Origin: Orbilia blumenaviensis
Lineage: Eukaryota; Ascomycota; Orbiliomycetes; Orbiliales; Orbiliaceae
Direction: 5' to 3'
DNA: 64,000 nt
Assembly (NCBI GenBank): GCA_036872755.1
Contig: JAVHNS010000009.1
Coordinates: 1,922,001 to 1,986,000 of the forward strand
Shown here one piece after another: positions 10,673-23,100 of the stretch. The stretch's first letter is position 1, and each line of letters opens with the position of its first letter. A program made the translations under genes and the position numbers. The notes beneath the pieces were generated by a model. It searched no databases, was not told the origin of the DNA, and saw only the letters and a list, made by a program, of their open reading frames with translations.

Positions 10673-13600
10673 TTAAAACCTCCTGACAGCCAACCCCTCC
10701 ACCACCCTCAAAACCACATCATCAACCTGCACCACCGCGGCAAACCCTGCACTTCCACACTCCAAACTAACACCCACCTCCCCAGCACCTCCAGTGACCA
10801 CAAAAGGCACACTCTCAACCCCCTCCCAAACACCCTCGCATCCACTCAACGGCGTCCTCCCGATGCCCACCCCGTTATAAGATACACTAACAAAACACCC
10901 AAAACTCCGGGTGCTCTTAACCTTCGTCTGCAAAACCCACTGCTGCTGCTCTCCACTCGGCAGACCCTGTAAACTCGCGGTAGCGGTGTAAACCACCTTT
11001 GTAGCACTAAACGGCACGGGTCCGAATTCCACATCTCTAGCTTTCAAACCCTGGTCTACGCCGGTAGTGTACCCGAGAGTACCCGCACCGGATGGTGTAA
11101 TCCCATCGACAACATTGGAAACATACTCAACCCCGTCCAACATATCTCCCTCATCATTCTTGAAGTTTATGATCAAGATTGATTCTCCTAGCGTAGGTGG
11201 TATTACCACCCCAGCGGATAACGGACGGATGTCGACTGCGTCCAATACCGCTTCTGAGTCTTCACCGGCGGCTATGGAGATGCTAATAGAGATGGAGTCG
11301 ACGGAGGGAGTTATGCTTAGGGATTTGGGGGAATTTGTTTCCGAAAGCGGGATTGTGTCTGTTACTGAGCCGTCCGAGGTGGCGGAGATGGTGATTATTG
11401 GTAATGATGATGAGGGGGAAAAGGATGTGGTATACCAAGTTATCGAGTAGGTTATACCGGGTGTCACGGGGATGATACGGGATAAAGTGATGCTGCTGCC
11501 TTCCTGCGTGAACAGGAGTTGTAAGGCGGATGGGTTTACGGTGCCGGATACGAAATATGTGGAGATGCTGGAAGAGGCGCCGGATACGATCCACTGTGAT
11601 AACGCGTCGTTTGAGGTGAAGTGGAAATTGTAGCCGGTGGCGGGACTCCATTCTACGGGGTTACAGCTGCCGGTTGGGGATGTGAAAGCTGCAGTTCCGA
11701 TTGTGGATGCTGTTTGAGAGGGTCCTGTGGTCGTCGATGTTGTGGAGGAAGTGGTCGAAGAAGTGGTTGAGGAAGTGGTCGGGACTGGGATGCCTGAGGA
11801 GTAGAGCTCGATGAAGCCACCTGAACCGCAGGTTTGGCCGTTGTCGCCGGAGCAGGGCATGTTGCAGCTTGATGGGGATGACGCTGGGGTTGCCGCCGGG
11901 TTTAGGTTGTCGCCGCACCAGCCTGTTTTTTATATCGTTAGTATATCTCTTCTCATGCAAAGATTATACATAATATCATATCATATGATATTATATGATA
12001 AAAGGGAGAAGGCGGGGAAAAGACTTACACTCCCTTCCATACTCCACACCCGCAAACTTAGCCTTCCCCAAATTCCAGCAATAATACTGACAAAGCTCAT
12101 GCGTCATGCTTCCCGACGAGAAAACCCTCGACAGAGCCTTACCCGCCTGGGGCTCCTGATAACACCCCATGCTCGAATACTCAATCTCATCATTCCCAAT
12201 ATCCGGCTCCTCTCTGCCTTCGACGGAAGTATCAAATGTGTAGATATTAATCCTATCCCTTCCACCGCATTTTATACTAGGATCACCGGCACAGGTCATA
12301 TCGCATTCCTCGGAGAGGACTTGGAACGACGCTGGGTTTATGGCGTTGTCGCAGTAACATTCGCGCGAGTATTCCAAACCATAGTAGGTATAACCGCGGG
12401 TTGAGCAGATTGAGGCGCAGACAGAGGGAGTTAGAGTGTCGTCTGGGAATTGGTAGCGAAGAGCTTTGCCAGAGATGGCGTCGATGTAGCAGCCAAGATA
12501 GACCGTGGGAGTGCCGGTTGGGGCTGAGGTTGTGGTGGTTGGATCTGCTGTGGCGACCTCTGGTTCTTGGGGTGTACTAGTAGTGGTAGTGGTAGTAGTA
12601 GTTGTAGTAGTGGGCTCTGGCTCTTCGGAAGTCGTGGTAGAAGCAGAAGTCGTCGTCGTAGTATTAGTAGTCTCCGGCTCTCGCTCCTCTGGCTCCTGAG
12701 ATGTAGTTGTAGTTGTAGTAGTGGTCGAAGAAGTAGTAGTTTCTGGCTCCTCGGATGTACTCGTAGTAGTAGTGGTGGTGGTGGTGGTGGTGGTGGTGGT
12801 GGTAGTACTAGAAGTAGTACTGGTAGTACTAGAGGTAGTAGAGGAAGAAGTGGTAGGCTCTGGCTCTTCAGACGTGGTGGTGGCTGTAGTGGTAGTACCA
12901 GACGTAGTAGGCTCTGGTTCTTCAGAGGAAGTGGAAGAGGAAGTGGTGGGCTCTGGCTCGTCAGAAGAAGTAGTACTCGAAGTAGTGGAAGAAGTAGTCG
13001 TCGAAGTAGTCGTAGTCGTAGTCGTAGTAGTAGGTTCTGGCTCTTCAGACGTAGTAGACGTCGTAGTGCTTGAAGTAGTAGTAGGCTCTGGCTCTTCAGA
13101 CGTCGTCGTACTTGAAGTGGTAGTAGTAGTAGTAGTACTCGAAGTAGTAGTAGTAGTAGTAGGTTCTGGCTCGGGCTCCTCAGACGTCGTGGTAGACTCG
13201 GTGGTAGTACTACTAGAAGTGGTAGTAGTGGTAGTAGTGGTAGTGGTAGTGGGCTCCGGTTCCTCAGATGTAGTACTGCTACTAGTCGTAGTACTCGAAC
13301 TCTCCGGCTCCTCACTAGAACTACTACTGCTACTCGTCGTCGCCGCCGTAGTAGTAGTAGTAGTAGTAGTAGTCGTAGTAGTAGAAGTAGTAGTCTCCTC
13401 AGCAGTCTTCACACTCTTCGTCTCCCCCACAGTCTCAGTCACAAACTTTGTAACCACAACCGTAGTACTAACCACCGGCAGCGTCAAGCATTTACAAGCG
13501 CTGCTAACCCTGCTAGCCGGATACGTCGCCGCCAACCACTTCGGATAACTCATCGTCGTCGCCCCTTCACCCTGCTGTCTCTTCTCGATCTCCCAACTAT

Positions 13601-13928
13601 CATCAACCATCGGGTTGTAGGAACCGTAAGACCCATCACCGCGTTTGAAAAAGATAGTGGTAACGGCAGTTTCCGTTGTTGCGACTGTCGTGGGCACGGA
13701 GATCGTGGTTGTAGTAGTGACGGAGATGTACGCGCCGCAGAAGGTCACCGCTTCCGCGAGGTTTTGAGTCGCGCGGAGGGCACGAAGGACGAGGTCGGCA
13801 TTGCAGATGTGGGTGCTTGTGGTGGTTGTTGCCTGGCGAGGGTAGTTATGCTGGTTTACTGGAGAGGAAAAGACGGTTTGCGGGAGGAGGAAGGTCAGGG
13901 CCCCGAGGAGGAGCGGTTGGAGACGCAT
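10673..13928 (-). CDS. secreted WSC-domain protein with mucin-like stalk
   Basis: Exons 13928-12029 and 11922-10673 (106-nt intron; GTAAGT donor, AAACAG acceptor), about 1049 residues. The signal peptide is MRLQPLLLGALTFLLPQTVFS. Residues to about 190 form an N-terminal region with a few Cys. About 195-465 is an extreme Thr/Ser stalk broken by SEEPEP blocks, a likely O-mannosylation region. Two WSC domains follow (about 476-565 and 585-680: YLGCYIDAISGKAL..., then GCYQEPQAGKALS...), each with the GLEYSRECYC/GVEYGREC signature. The intron splits the second at REC|WCGDN, and splicing restores the motif. After a second short Ser/Thr linker comes a beta-rich C terminus (about 730-1049). WSC domains bind cell-wall glycans. 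No transmembrane segment or GPI signal is visible at the C terminus, so this looks secreted or wall-bound rather than a Wsc-type stress sensor. Confidence 0.86.
12586..13388 (-). repeat. trinucleotide tract encoding Thr/Ser stalk
   Basis: About 800 bp of imperfect GTA/GTG/GTC triplets on the plus strand (ACN/AGY codons in the sense strand), interrupted regularly by GGCTCTGGCTCTTC-type blocks that encode SEEPEP. It explains the long Val-, Ser/Gly- and Leu-rich open frames on both strands here, which are not genes. Such tracts are prone to length change and to assembly collapse. Confidence 0.85.
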
Positions 13929-15250
13929 CTTTGCTCCCTTTTTTTCTCCCTTTGATACAATAGAGATATATTAAGATTTAAGGATTTAGGATGACTTCAT
14001 CTATTTTGATGAATTATATGGTGAAAAATATCTTAGGCACCCGCTACGTAAGTTATTATCGGATGATGGGGTGGTTTATTCGTGTTCGGCGAATGTAAGT
14101 ATATCACCAATCAATAACACCAATCGATTGGCAACAATAAATGCGTTGACCCCGTTGCACTTCCCAAACAGGACAAGTCCCAAATCCAGATAAATCAATC
14201 TCCAATTGGGAATCCCCGTTCGAAGAACTTCCTGAGAAGAACAGAAAAAAGACCGTAGAAAACAAAAAAGAACGAACACCTTCGCGAAGAAAAAATAACT
14301 AAACCACCAGGAACACCCCCATCTTATATACACAAAAAACTCAAAAAAAGCCCAAGACAGCGGCAGACACGGCAATGGCTTCCAAGCCTCCGCCCAAGAA
14401 ACTAAAACGAAATCCCTGAGCCCTCTTCTTCTTTTTTTTTTTCAGCCCGATATCACTTTGCATAGTAGACCACGCATATGCATATATATACATACACACA
14501 CCAGTTAGCGCATCTAATTATAAGACACTCGGTTGGGAGGTTTTCGTTTACTACATGACTTGTAAGATAGCGATAGGGTGGTTCTGTTCCTGGTGGCTTG
14601 CAGCTGGAATATACTCTTTACATTACACGGAGTTACAGAAGACACTTGGGATCACCTTAGTATGACACCTCAAGACGGATTAATTGACAGCACAAGACGG
14701 AGGAAAATCTTAAAAACTGGCCTTGATGGTTAATGCGGTTGACGCAGGTACCGTGTGTTAGCGAAGTTAACCTGCTAGCTTAGGGGGGCTATTATCAAAA
14801 CGGGTTGATATATGTATACTTGGGAATTTAAAGGAGAAATTCACTATATCTACGGAAAATTCGTGCTTTCGCCCTAGACGATACCTCGTAACTATATCTC
14901 GGAAAGAAAAAACAGAGGCCACGATAATACCTATCATATATCAAAGGATTTTATCACCATAAATCCTACCTAGTTAGCTGCAGGCCGCACAAAGGACCCC
15001 CCCAAAAACAAAAGAAAAACCCGAACCGCCAGCCGCAAAATACCCCCCAAAACAGCAACCGCCACGTGAAAAAAACACCAACCCAGCACATAATAGTGGG
15101 GCCTCCGAAAAAGATGCCCAGGAACGCCACCAAATTTCCAATTGGTCCCGCAACCAAAATCCATTATCAACGGCGTTTTTGCGGCTGGAATATATTACAC
15201 AATTATCTGCAGTTCACACTATCGTGGAATGCAGAGGAAAAGAACGCGTC

Positions 15251-15270
15251 GTCAGTCAGTCAGTCAGTCA
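15251..15270 (+). repeat. tetranucleotide repeat (GTCA)5
   Basis: Five perfect copies of GTCA in non-coding DNA. Simple microsatellite. Confidence 0.9.
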
Positions 15271-15493
15271 ACGCTGGCCAGGTTCGCTGGTGGCGTCGGT
15301 GGAGGTGGTCTGACCGTCGAGCTCTCTCCCGGATTTCGGATCTGATAATGCGGTTAGCCTTCACGAAGCCATATTAGTACTATTTGATATTTTCTAGATC
15401 GTAATAGCTCTGCAGGCTCGGCACTGTCTTTCCGAAGGAAAATGCTGCAATTTTCAGGAGAGGCACCCAAAACTCAAACCTTAAATAAGAAAC

Positions 15494-15520
15494 AAGAAGA
15501 AGAAGAAGAAGAAGAAGAAG
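15494..15520 (+). repeat. trinucleotide repeat (AAG)9
   Basis: Nine perfect AAG triplets followed by a GAGAAGAGG tail, about 290 bp downstream of the VPS27 stop codon. Non-coding purine-rich microsatellite. Confidence 0.9.
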
Positions 15521-15807
15521 GAGAAGAGGGGATAAATGATCAAAGAGGCGAGACCACTGGTATATATTTCAATTGCAATTGCTCATTCCCTATAGCCATA
15601 CAATAATAATTTAGAACACTCAAAAAAGAGAAAGATAAAGACCACATTCCCAAAATGTCATATAGATTTCACTGGTAAAAAAAAAAAAAACCACAACCGC
15701 CCAAGTATGCACGCATGCCGAAAAAAGGAGCGCTGGAGTAATAGTAAGAAAAAGTGTATTATAGTAACAGTATCCAGTATGCCATAATCCCGCTTCGTTC
15801 CCAATGT

Positions 15808-18623
15808 CTACAAATCAATCAGATTCTCCGCCACAGGCTGCGGCTGCTGTTCAACCGGCTTCTGTGGGGGTGGTTGGTAGTATGCGTGTTGTGGCATTGG
15901 CTGCTGCTGCTGCTGCTGCGGGGGATATGTTTTATAGAAGTCGGGAGACACTGATTCCTGTACTTGCGCCTGGGGCGGCGGTAGTTGCTGTGGCTGCTGC
16001 TGCTGCTGCTGCTGTGGAGGTGCCTGCTGATTAGGTGGCGCCTGGGCCTGCGGTGGTGGTTGTTGTTGCCACTGCAAGGGCGGCAACTGAACGGATTGCG
16101 GGGGGTAGGATGGGGTGGATGTCGCCTCTGGCGCCGGCTGCTGGGAGTACTGCCACCATTGCTGCTGCTGCTGATGCTGCTCTTGTGGGGGATATGAGGG
16201 CTGGGGTTGTGGAGGGGGCAGCTGGTGCAGCTCTTGGGGTGGGTATGACGGCGCAGACTGCTCAGGGGGCTGCGACGAGCCAGTAGGCTGCTGCGGCAAT
16301 TGATGGGGAGGTGCGTACTCTGTACGAGGGGTTTGTGAGGGCATCGTAGGCGGGGGCATGGAGGGGTATGTTGAGGGTGGGTACTCTGACTGCGGTGTTT
16401 GAGTGGGCTGCTGCCTATCCTGCGGCTGTGGGGTTGGAGCGGGCTGTCCGTTCGGGATTTGTTGTGGGTATGCTTGCTGTTGAGGAGGGGAGGTCAAGGG
16501 GGGATATGCGCCAGGCGGTTGTTGCGGCTGCTGCTGCTGCTGTTGAGGTTGCTGCTGCGGTTGCTGCGAGGGCATGGATGGGTACATATTGTATTTCTGA
16601 GACTCCTGGGACGCCGCAGCTGTCGGTTGGGCGTATTGCACAGGCGGTGTGGGTTGGTACTGCGACTGTCGCTGTGTGGGCAGAACTTGATATGTCGACT
16701 GCGGACGGGAGTAGGGTGTTTCTGTCGGAGCTGGACTGGAGAACTGGGCGCCGTAGAAGCTCTCGGCGTTCTGGGGTACGTTAGCATAGGATGGTCGGGC
16801 GGCATATGACGTGTTTCCGAGGCCGTGGCGGGAGTAGGTGTACGATAACCGGTCTTCGAGCATCTTGTCGTAGTACCGCACCACCGTCGCCAGCTTCGCG
16901 TGCAGGTCGCATAGCGCCTCTATAATCCTAGTCAGAACTGCTGCCACAGTAATATAAATACTATGAAAATGTCAAAGGGGTACAAACCATATTTACTCAT
17001 GGTCTCGCCGAATGTCCTGGCGAGCTTGGGTCTCAGCTTGCCGATGCTCTCGTATAGTTCTTGGATCGCAGGTTCGCGGAGGATTGTCCCGGGAGGCTGG
17101 CTTTGCAGCTTATGCACCAGCGTCGAGAAGAGGTTGATATTTTCCGCTTCCGTCGGTGTCAGTTCGTAGTCCGGTCGTACGGCACTCACCGTAGCCGGCT
17201 GGGCGCTGGCGGCGGCGACAGGGTTATTCCAGGCGGATTTCTTCTTCTGCTCCTCCATGTCGGCTAGGGATGCGGCGATGGCGGCTTTCAGCTCGTCATC
17301 CTCTTCCTCTTCGGTCTGTTGTTTTGGTTGTGGTGCCGTAGCAGCAGCAGCAGCCTTCGTGTCTGGTTTTGAGGACTGGTTCATGGCCTTCAACTGGGAC
17401 TGGGAGACGTAGCCAGAGGTACCCTTACCACCACGGGCTTCTTCCTCAGACATCTTGAGGGCCATTATCAAGTCGGCGTCGAATCCACTCTCATCCTGCT
17501 GCACACGAGCATCCCTTGGTTGCATGTACCCCGGCATGGAGAAGGATTGGCCTTGTGTTTGGTTTGAAGGTTTGGTGTGGGAGTGGAGGATCGGTCGTGA
17601 GATTTCCTTCCTGGTGAGCTTGTTATGGCAGCCGTCGCAGACCCTGACGGCCTGGGGGATGCCGATGTGGACGAGGGGGAGAGTTTTGGAGGAGCATGTG
17701 CCACAGAAGACGTTGCCGCAGTTCCGGCAGTGGTGCTTGCGGTTCATCATGGTGAAGGCGTTTCGGCAGCCTAGGCAGACGTCGGAGTCGGCCCACTCGG
17801 GGGGCTTTATTCCCCTCGGAATCCAAACATCAGCAAATCGGTCCACCACCACCACCACCGTCATATTATAAACAATATGAGGGGGAATTAAAGTGTTAAG
17901 ATAGAAAGGGAGAAGGGGGGGCTATACAGCAGAGGAGTCGACGAAGGCTTTAGAGAGCTGGGAGGGCGGGGGAGGAAACTGGTGGCCGTCCCGCTTGAGG
18001 AGACGGTAGGTCTCGCCGACATGGGAGAGGGAAGGCTGGCCCTCGAATGCAATGGCCCAGCTCTGGATGAGCTCGAGCATTTTGAACTTGACGTCGAGAT
18101 TGAGGGGCTGAGCAGGGGCGTTCATGAGGGAGACGAGGTTGTCGATGAACTCGCGGGAGGCGATCTCCTGCAGGAAGTGGGAGCCGCCGTTCTTAACACA
18201 GGCATCGGTCAACTATTCCCGCCACCACCACGACCACCGACATCGCCACTAGTCAGTACCATATCTTATTTAAGATAGTAGATGTGTGTATTTAATATAG
18301 AGGGAAGGGGAGAAGAGAGGGAGGATAACCTGCAGGGCGGCGAGCTGGATGTTGGGGTTCTTGTTGCCTATCCTCCGCTTGAGGGAGCGCATGGCCTCTT
18401 TGGGGGCGACCTGCTTGCTTCGGATGAGGTCGCAGATTTCGAGGTTGGCAGCCATGTCCTCTCTATAACCACCAACACCACTGTTAGTCCTATTTTATCC
18501 TTATCTGAGGGTATATTAGAATACATGATAGGGAGATGCATGGGAGGCGTACAGAGCGGAGGAGGTGGCCTTCTCGATCTGGTCGTCGAAGGCCGTGGTG
18601 CCGGACCCAAACCACCCCGCCAT
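15808..18623 (-). CDS. VPS27: ESCRT-0 subunit Vps27
   Basis: Five exons: 18623-18553, 18462-18330, 18212-17928, 17804-16988 and 16919-15808, about 805 residues, with all phases consistent. Exons 1-3 form the VHS domain ([43 protein letters not shown]). Residues about 164-225 are a FYVE zinc finger with the RKHHCRNCG core that binds PI3P on endosomes. Two ubiquitin-interacting motifs follow: [15 protein letters not shown] near 275 and [16 protein letters not shown] near 335. Next are a GAT-like helical region with [15 protein letters not shown] and a long Pro/Gln-rich tail. The protein ends in LIDL, a clathrin box. It recruits ubiquitinated cargo, Hse1 and ESCRT-I at the endosome. The exon 3-4 acceptor (AATAAAG) is unusual but is the only one that joins DSSA to [10 protein letters not shown] in frame. 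Confidence 0.93.
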
Positions 18624-18988
18624 TTTGTCCTATCTTCTTGACGAAAAGAAGCGGTCGGTCTGTCGGTACTTTTTTTTCTCTCTATCGACAATATACCGGA
18701 AGAGGTTACGAGAAAGGATATCGGGAGTGGTTCGAAGCTATACCGGGGGTGTGTAAAGTGACGTTGATGGTGGTGATGCTGTAGTTAGTAATAGCAGAGT
18801 ATATGACGTTGGAGGGAAGAGAGAGGATGAGAGAGTAACTGGAGTGGTGGTGGTGGAAAGAGGGAGTTGTTTGTTAGTTAGCCCCCCGGTGGCCTAACTA
18901 CCTAGTTACCTGACCAACAAGTAGGATTTGGGGTCCTCCCGGATGACCTAAGCAGTTGATTCTTTCTATTCAAGCCAGCAGCCGTTTG

Positions 18989-19020
18989 CTCTCTCTCTCT
19001 CTTTCTCTCTCTCTCTGTCT
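18989..19020 (+). repeat. CT-rich microsatellite
   Basis: Almost pure CT dinucleotides with one TTT and one TGT interruption, in the VPS27/DUB intergenic region. CT tracts are frequent in fungal promoters near transcription starts, so this may be functional, but that is inference. Confidence 0.8.
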
Positions 19021-19330
19021 TATATTAATAATAACGCTACATGTACACTAGGTAGTATATACGTAAGTACCAATAGCGCAAACCAGCAGCCTGAGATTTG
19101 CCATCAGAGAACTTATGGTATATGTGGATACGAAAGGGAAACAGGCAGAGCCGCGTATGATAGTATAACGCCAAGACAAAGAGCTGCGCAAGCTGTTCTT
19201 TCCCCCCCGGTGCCAAGACCCTACTCTATACTTCCCCCCAGGTCTCTTCCTGCTCCCCAGCACAGCGACCATTTATCAACATGCTATAGTTACCGGGGTC
19301 TATTTGTTGCCTCTTTGTTTTCGTCGTCGT

Positions 19331-19356
19331 CTTCTTCTTCTTCTTCTTCTTCTTCT
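19331..19356 (+). repeat. trinucleotide repeat (CTT)n
   Basis: About nine tandem CTT triplets, preceded by TCG triplets, in the same divergent intergenic region. Confidence 0.85.
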
Positions 19357-20164
19357 ATATCATCATATATATATTATACTAGTCGTAGAGAGATCAAGCC
19401 TGCTGTCAGCAATATACCTACCTATATTAGGTACCTACCTATGTATATATACCTTTCAGCATATTGTATTGTAGATCATGGTCGACTACTTGGTAAGAGG
19501 GCTGTTGTGGTTGGAAGGTGGTTGCTGAACCGGCCGTGGCTTGGCTTGGCCCGGGAGAGACACACACCTCAGTCGGCTTCCGTCCCATCTGGGTGTATCA
19601 TCCACCATCTCTCTTCCTTTTTTAATCGAATCCACATGACGACAAGTTCCTCTCCCCTCGACAGCCCTCTCCTCCATACTATATAGAAGTAGCCACCGAG
19701 TCTAGCTGTTATTCATCAATACATACTTACGGTCCATATATACAATCCATACATACATATATACACACTCACATCTATACACACCTCCGATCGATCGATA
19801 CATTCCATTCTATCACATTACATTGCATTGCAGTAATACGTTTGTCCAAGCGAAATCATAAGCACTTAATAATCCGTCCCGCTGAAAAATATCTCCCGAC
19901 GACGACGCCTCTCCACTAGACTAGATTAGACAAGGTCATTCGGTCTACATTCTCCCGTAACAGGGCAGAATCCGCGATCTGATCGAGTCCTATATTTAAG
20001 GCACAGTCAGCCTACTAAGAACCGGCCGAGCCGTCCGAAAGAACAAACAACAACAGCAGCAGCAGTGGAGGGGAATCTAGGTAGCTAGCAGTGGTGGGAG
20101 AGCGAGCGAGCGAGAGAGAGAGAGGGCGTGTCTGTGCGTGCGTGTATGTGTGTGTGTGACAGCT

Positions 20165-23100
20165 ATGCCTGCTGCTGCTGCCGCTACTGCCATAACTAGC
20201 TCCCCGGTCACCTCTTCCTCCAACAGAAACTCCGCTCTATCTTTCTCTTCAGTCTCGTCGAAGGGCACCACCATGACTTCCGCTGCATCTTTGTCGTCTT
20301 CTGCGGCCCTCGCCGCTTCTGGTGGTGGTGGTGGTGGTGGTGGTAATGTGGGTGGTGGTAGCAGTAAGAGGGTGCTCATGCACATCGACGAGCTCAAAGT
20401 CCGGGTCGCCGCCGAGAAGCCCTCGTCCACCCTCTCAGTATGATATACCCTTTCACCCTCCTCCTCCTCTTCGATTATGTGAATCCTTCTGGCACTATAC
20501 AAAGATCTTGCTGTGCTACCTATATCAGGAATATAGATTTGTCAGGCAAGGTGGTGCATAAAGACAGAGAAATAGAATGAATTGAAAGGCTGACTGCGGA
20601 GATGGTGACATGATATGATATGATATATAGATAGCGACGCTGCTCATGCTCGCCCAGCGCCGCTTCCAGGCATCAAAGATGAATATTGATTTCCACCGTC
20701 TCGATCTCGCCTTTGTCGACTTCAATGTCTCCATGGATATCCTTATCAACGTCATCCCCCACCACCGCGAGTATCCCACCTGGATAAACAGAAACCTCGG
20801 TAACTCTGTCGCCGAGTTCAAAGCTCTTAAAGAGGTATTTTCCGATACCCCTGTCCCATTACTTACCATCTCGATGGTATTTTGCGGACGTAGATGTTTA
20901 TGTACAGGAAAGAAGGAAGGAAAGGCTTGCTGACAGTATGGGCTGGTGGTGGTGGATTGGTTGGTTGGTGGTGTAATCTAGGGCATCAAGATGAACCTCG
21001 ACCGTATGGACAAAGTCAAGCGCTTCATCATTGAAGACAACATCAAGAACAGCACCCAATCCCCTCTCTCTTCTACTTCTTCCCCTCCAGCAGCAGACCG
21101 CCCTCCGACATCATCATCATCATCATCATCGATGTCTTCGTCTACTGTTCCTGTCGCACCCAAGGAAGATCCATCGACGGCTGCTCCCAATGGCCATCCG
21201 GCCGTTCTAACCATCAAGAAGCCCCCTCCTCGCCCTGCCAAATCTAAGGACCTTCAGAACTATCATCACGGTAATTGACCGCCCTTCCCCTTTCCCCCTC
21301 TTCTTCTTCCCGATACCCCTCTCTGTATTCCACCATCTTCTCCTCCCCCTTTCCACCACGACTACAACCTCCTCTTCACTACCACCACAACCACAACCAC
21401 AACCACAACCACCGTCATCATCATCATCATCATCATCGCCATCCTCATACCTACCCGCTTCGCCACCAACCAACCCGCCAATTAGTTTTAAGAGATAGTT
21501 TTAATACAACAGGGGGGGGCTAACGTGTGATAATTGCTGCGCAGCGACGGAGCCGAGACAGTCGACGGACAGACCACCATCCCGTGGGCTGCCCATGCCG
21601 GGAGGGCAAGCACCCCCCTCTTCTTCTTCCTCCTCTAATCCCACCACCGGCAGAGCATCACATGACCTAAGAGAGCGATTTGAAAAGCTTAGGGTTTCAG
21701 CTAACGGCCTCCCCTCTTCCCCCTCCCCCTCCCGCCTCCAATCCTCTGATCCCGCGGGTCTGCGCAGGCGCTTGCCCAGCATACCTGGAATACCCACTGC
21801 CCTCTCCACCGACGAAGCCTCCCTCCCTCGACCTCCATCTCCCACCTACTCCCCCATCAGACAATTCCCAGACGGTTCATCGTACTTCCCAGTTCCTGGC
21901 GACTCCCAAGCAAGACCCCTTGTCAGAGCCGCCTCGAACACCTCCCTCGACATGAACTACGTCCGTCCGAGCAGCGCAGCCTCGGTACCCATCGCGCCCC
22001 TCGCCTCCTCTACCATCAGCTCAAAGCCCGCAGCAGCCCCAATGGCCCCCACTAACACTGGCGACGCGACGATATCCGCCGAGCGCCTATCCGAATGGCT
22101 CGGACGGGTGGCGGAGATGTCGGTCCTGGTCATCGACGTCCGAGAGCGGACGGACTTTGACCAGGGCCACATCTTCGCTCGGGACATCATTTGCATCGAG
22201 CCCACGGCCCTGCGAGATAAGTAAGCCCCTCTTCCCTCCCTCCCACCCTCCTATCGCTTATCCTCATTCTCATACTTCATACGCCTGCTAACTTTTATAC
22301 TAGTATGTCCGCGCTCCAGCTGGAGGACGCCCTGTCTTTGTCGCCAGACAGGGAGCAGGCCCTCTTCAAGAGGAGGAGCGAGTACGACTTCGTGGTTTAC
22401 CACGATCAGTCGTCCGCTGCCCTCACCACCTACCTGCCGGGCGTCGACAAGCAGTCTCAGCGGGCCCTAAAGGTCCTGGTTCAGGCCATCCACGAATTGG
22501 CCTACGAAAAACAGCTGAAGAACCCCCCCAAGCTCCTTGTCGGCGGCCTTCACGCCTGGGTCGAGTTCAACGGCATGCCTTCCCTCGTCCAGACGACAGC
22601 CACGGTGACCCAAAAGGCGGGTCTGGCTCGGGCCGGTGCGAAGACGACGGCGACGTCGCAATCCACCTTGGCGGCCAGGAGGAAGGAGAGGGCGAGGGTC
22701 GCGCTGCCCGGTCAGGTCCTCCCGGACGAGAAGAGGTCTGAGCTGAACGATGCTCAACCTATCAACCAAGAGGAGGAGGCGCAGTGGTACGCGAGGTTGA
22801 AGAGGGAGAAGTATGTTTTCCATCCCATAATCTTCCAATTTACGGTCCTTTTTAGAGCTTACTAACATATATAAACAAAAGTAGCACTGCGATCACGGTG
22901 AAGAGGCCGGCGGGGCTGGACACCAGCGACATCAAGTCGCATAACAGGAGTGCGTCACTGGTCGGACTCGATTTCGACCGGTCTCCTGACATCGAAGAAT
23001 TTGTAACTTCTCATCCAAATCCCCTCCTGAAGCACGAACATCACTAATAGTATATGTAGTTCCAACGGTTCCCTGCGATCGGCCAGAACCATTTGGAACT

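Larger units (their letters stand above)
13929..15807. other. intergenic, WSC gene promoter and microsatellites
   Basis: About 1.9 kb between the WSC gene start and the VPS27 stop, so the WSC promoter lies at the left and the VPS27 3' UTR at the right. It contains (CAGT)5 at 15251-15270 and (AAG)9 at 15494-15520. Two hydrophobic open frames (14076-14375 and 14966-15170, minus strand) have no family signal and were not called. Confidence 0.5.
18624..20164. promoter_or_regulatory. divergent region shared by VPS27 and Doa4-type DUB
   Basis: 1.54 kb between the two start codons. It carries a CT-rich tract (18989-19020), a (TTC)n tract (19331-19356), several TATATA and CATACATA stretches near 19725-19800, and a purine/GT microsatellite just before the DUB start (20098-20160). 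No coding frame is convincing. Both promoters and 5' UTRs must lie here. Confidence 0.55.

Noticed and set aside
12505..13548. Long Val-, Ser/Gly- and Leu/Arg-rich open frames on both strands
   Set aside because: Shadows of the triplet repeat that encodes the WSC protein Thr/Ser stalk.
14076..15170. Three hydrophobic minus-strand open frames
   Set aside because: Phe/Trp/Gly-rich products from A-rich and C-rich DNA; no family features, no splice context.
15804..16809. Ala- and Leu-rich plus-strand open frames
   Set aside because: Antisense of the Gln/Pro-rich tail of Vps27.
15494..21437. Possible CRISPR-like repeat arrays
   Set aside because: Only microsatellites without spacers; eukaryotic nuclear DNA.
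21275..21523. His/Asn-rich open frame and its acidic antisense
   Set aside because: Simple repeats inside intron 3 of the deubiquitinase gene.
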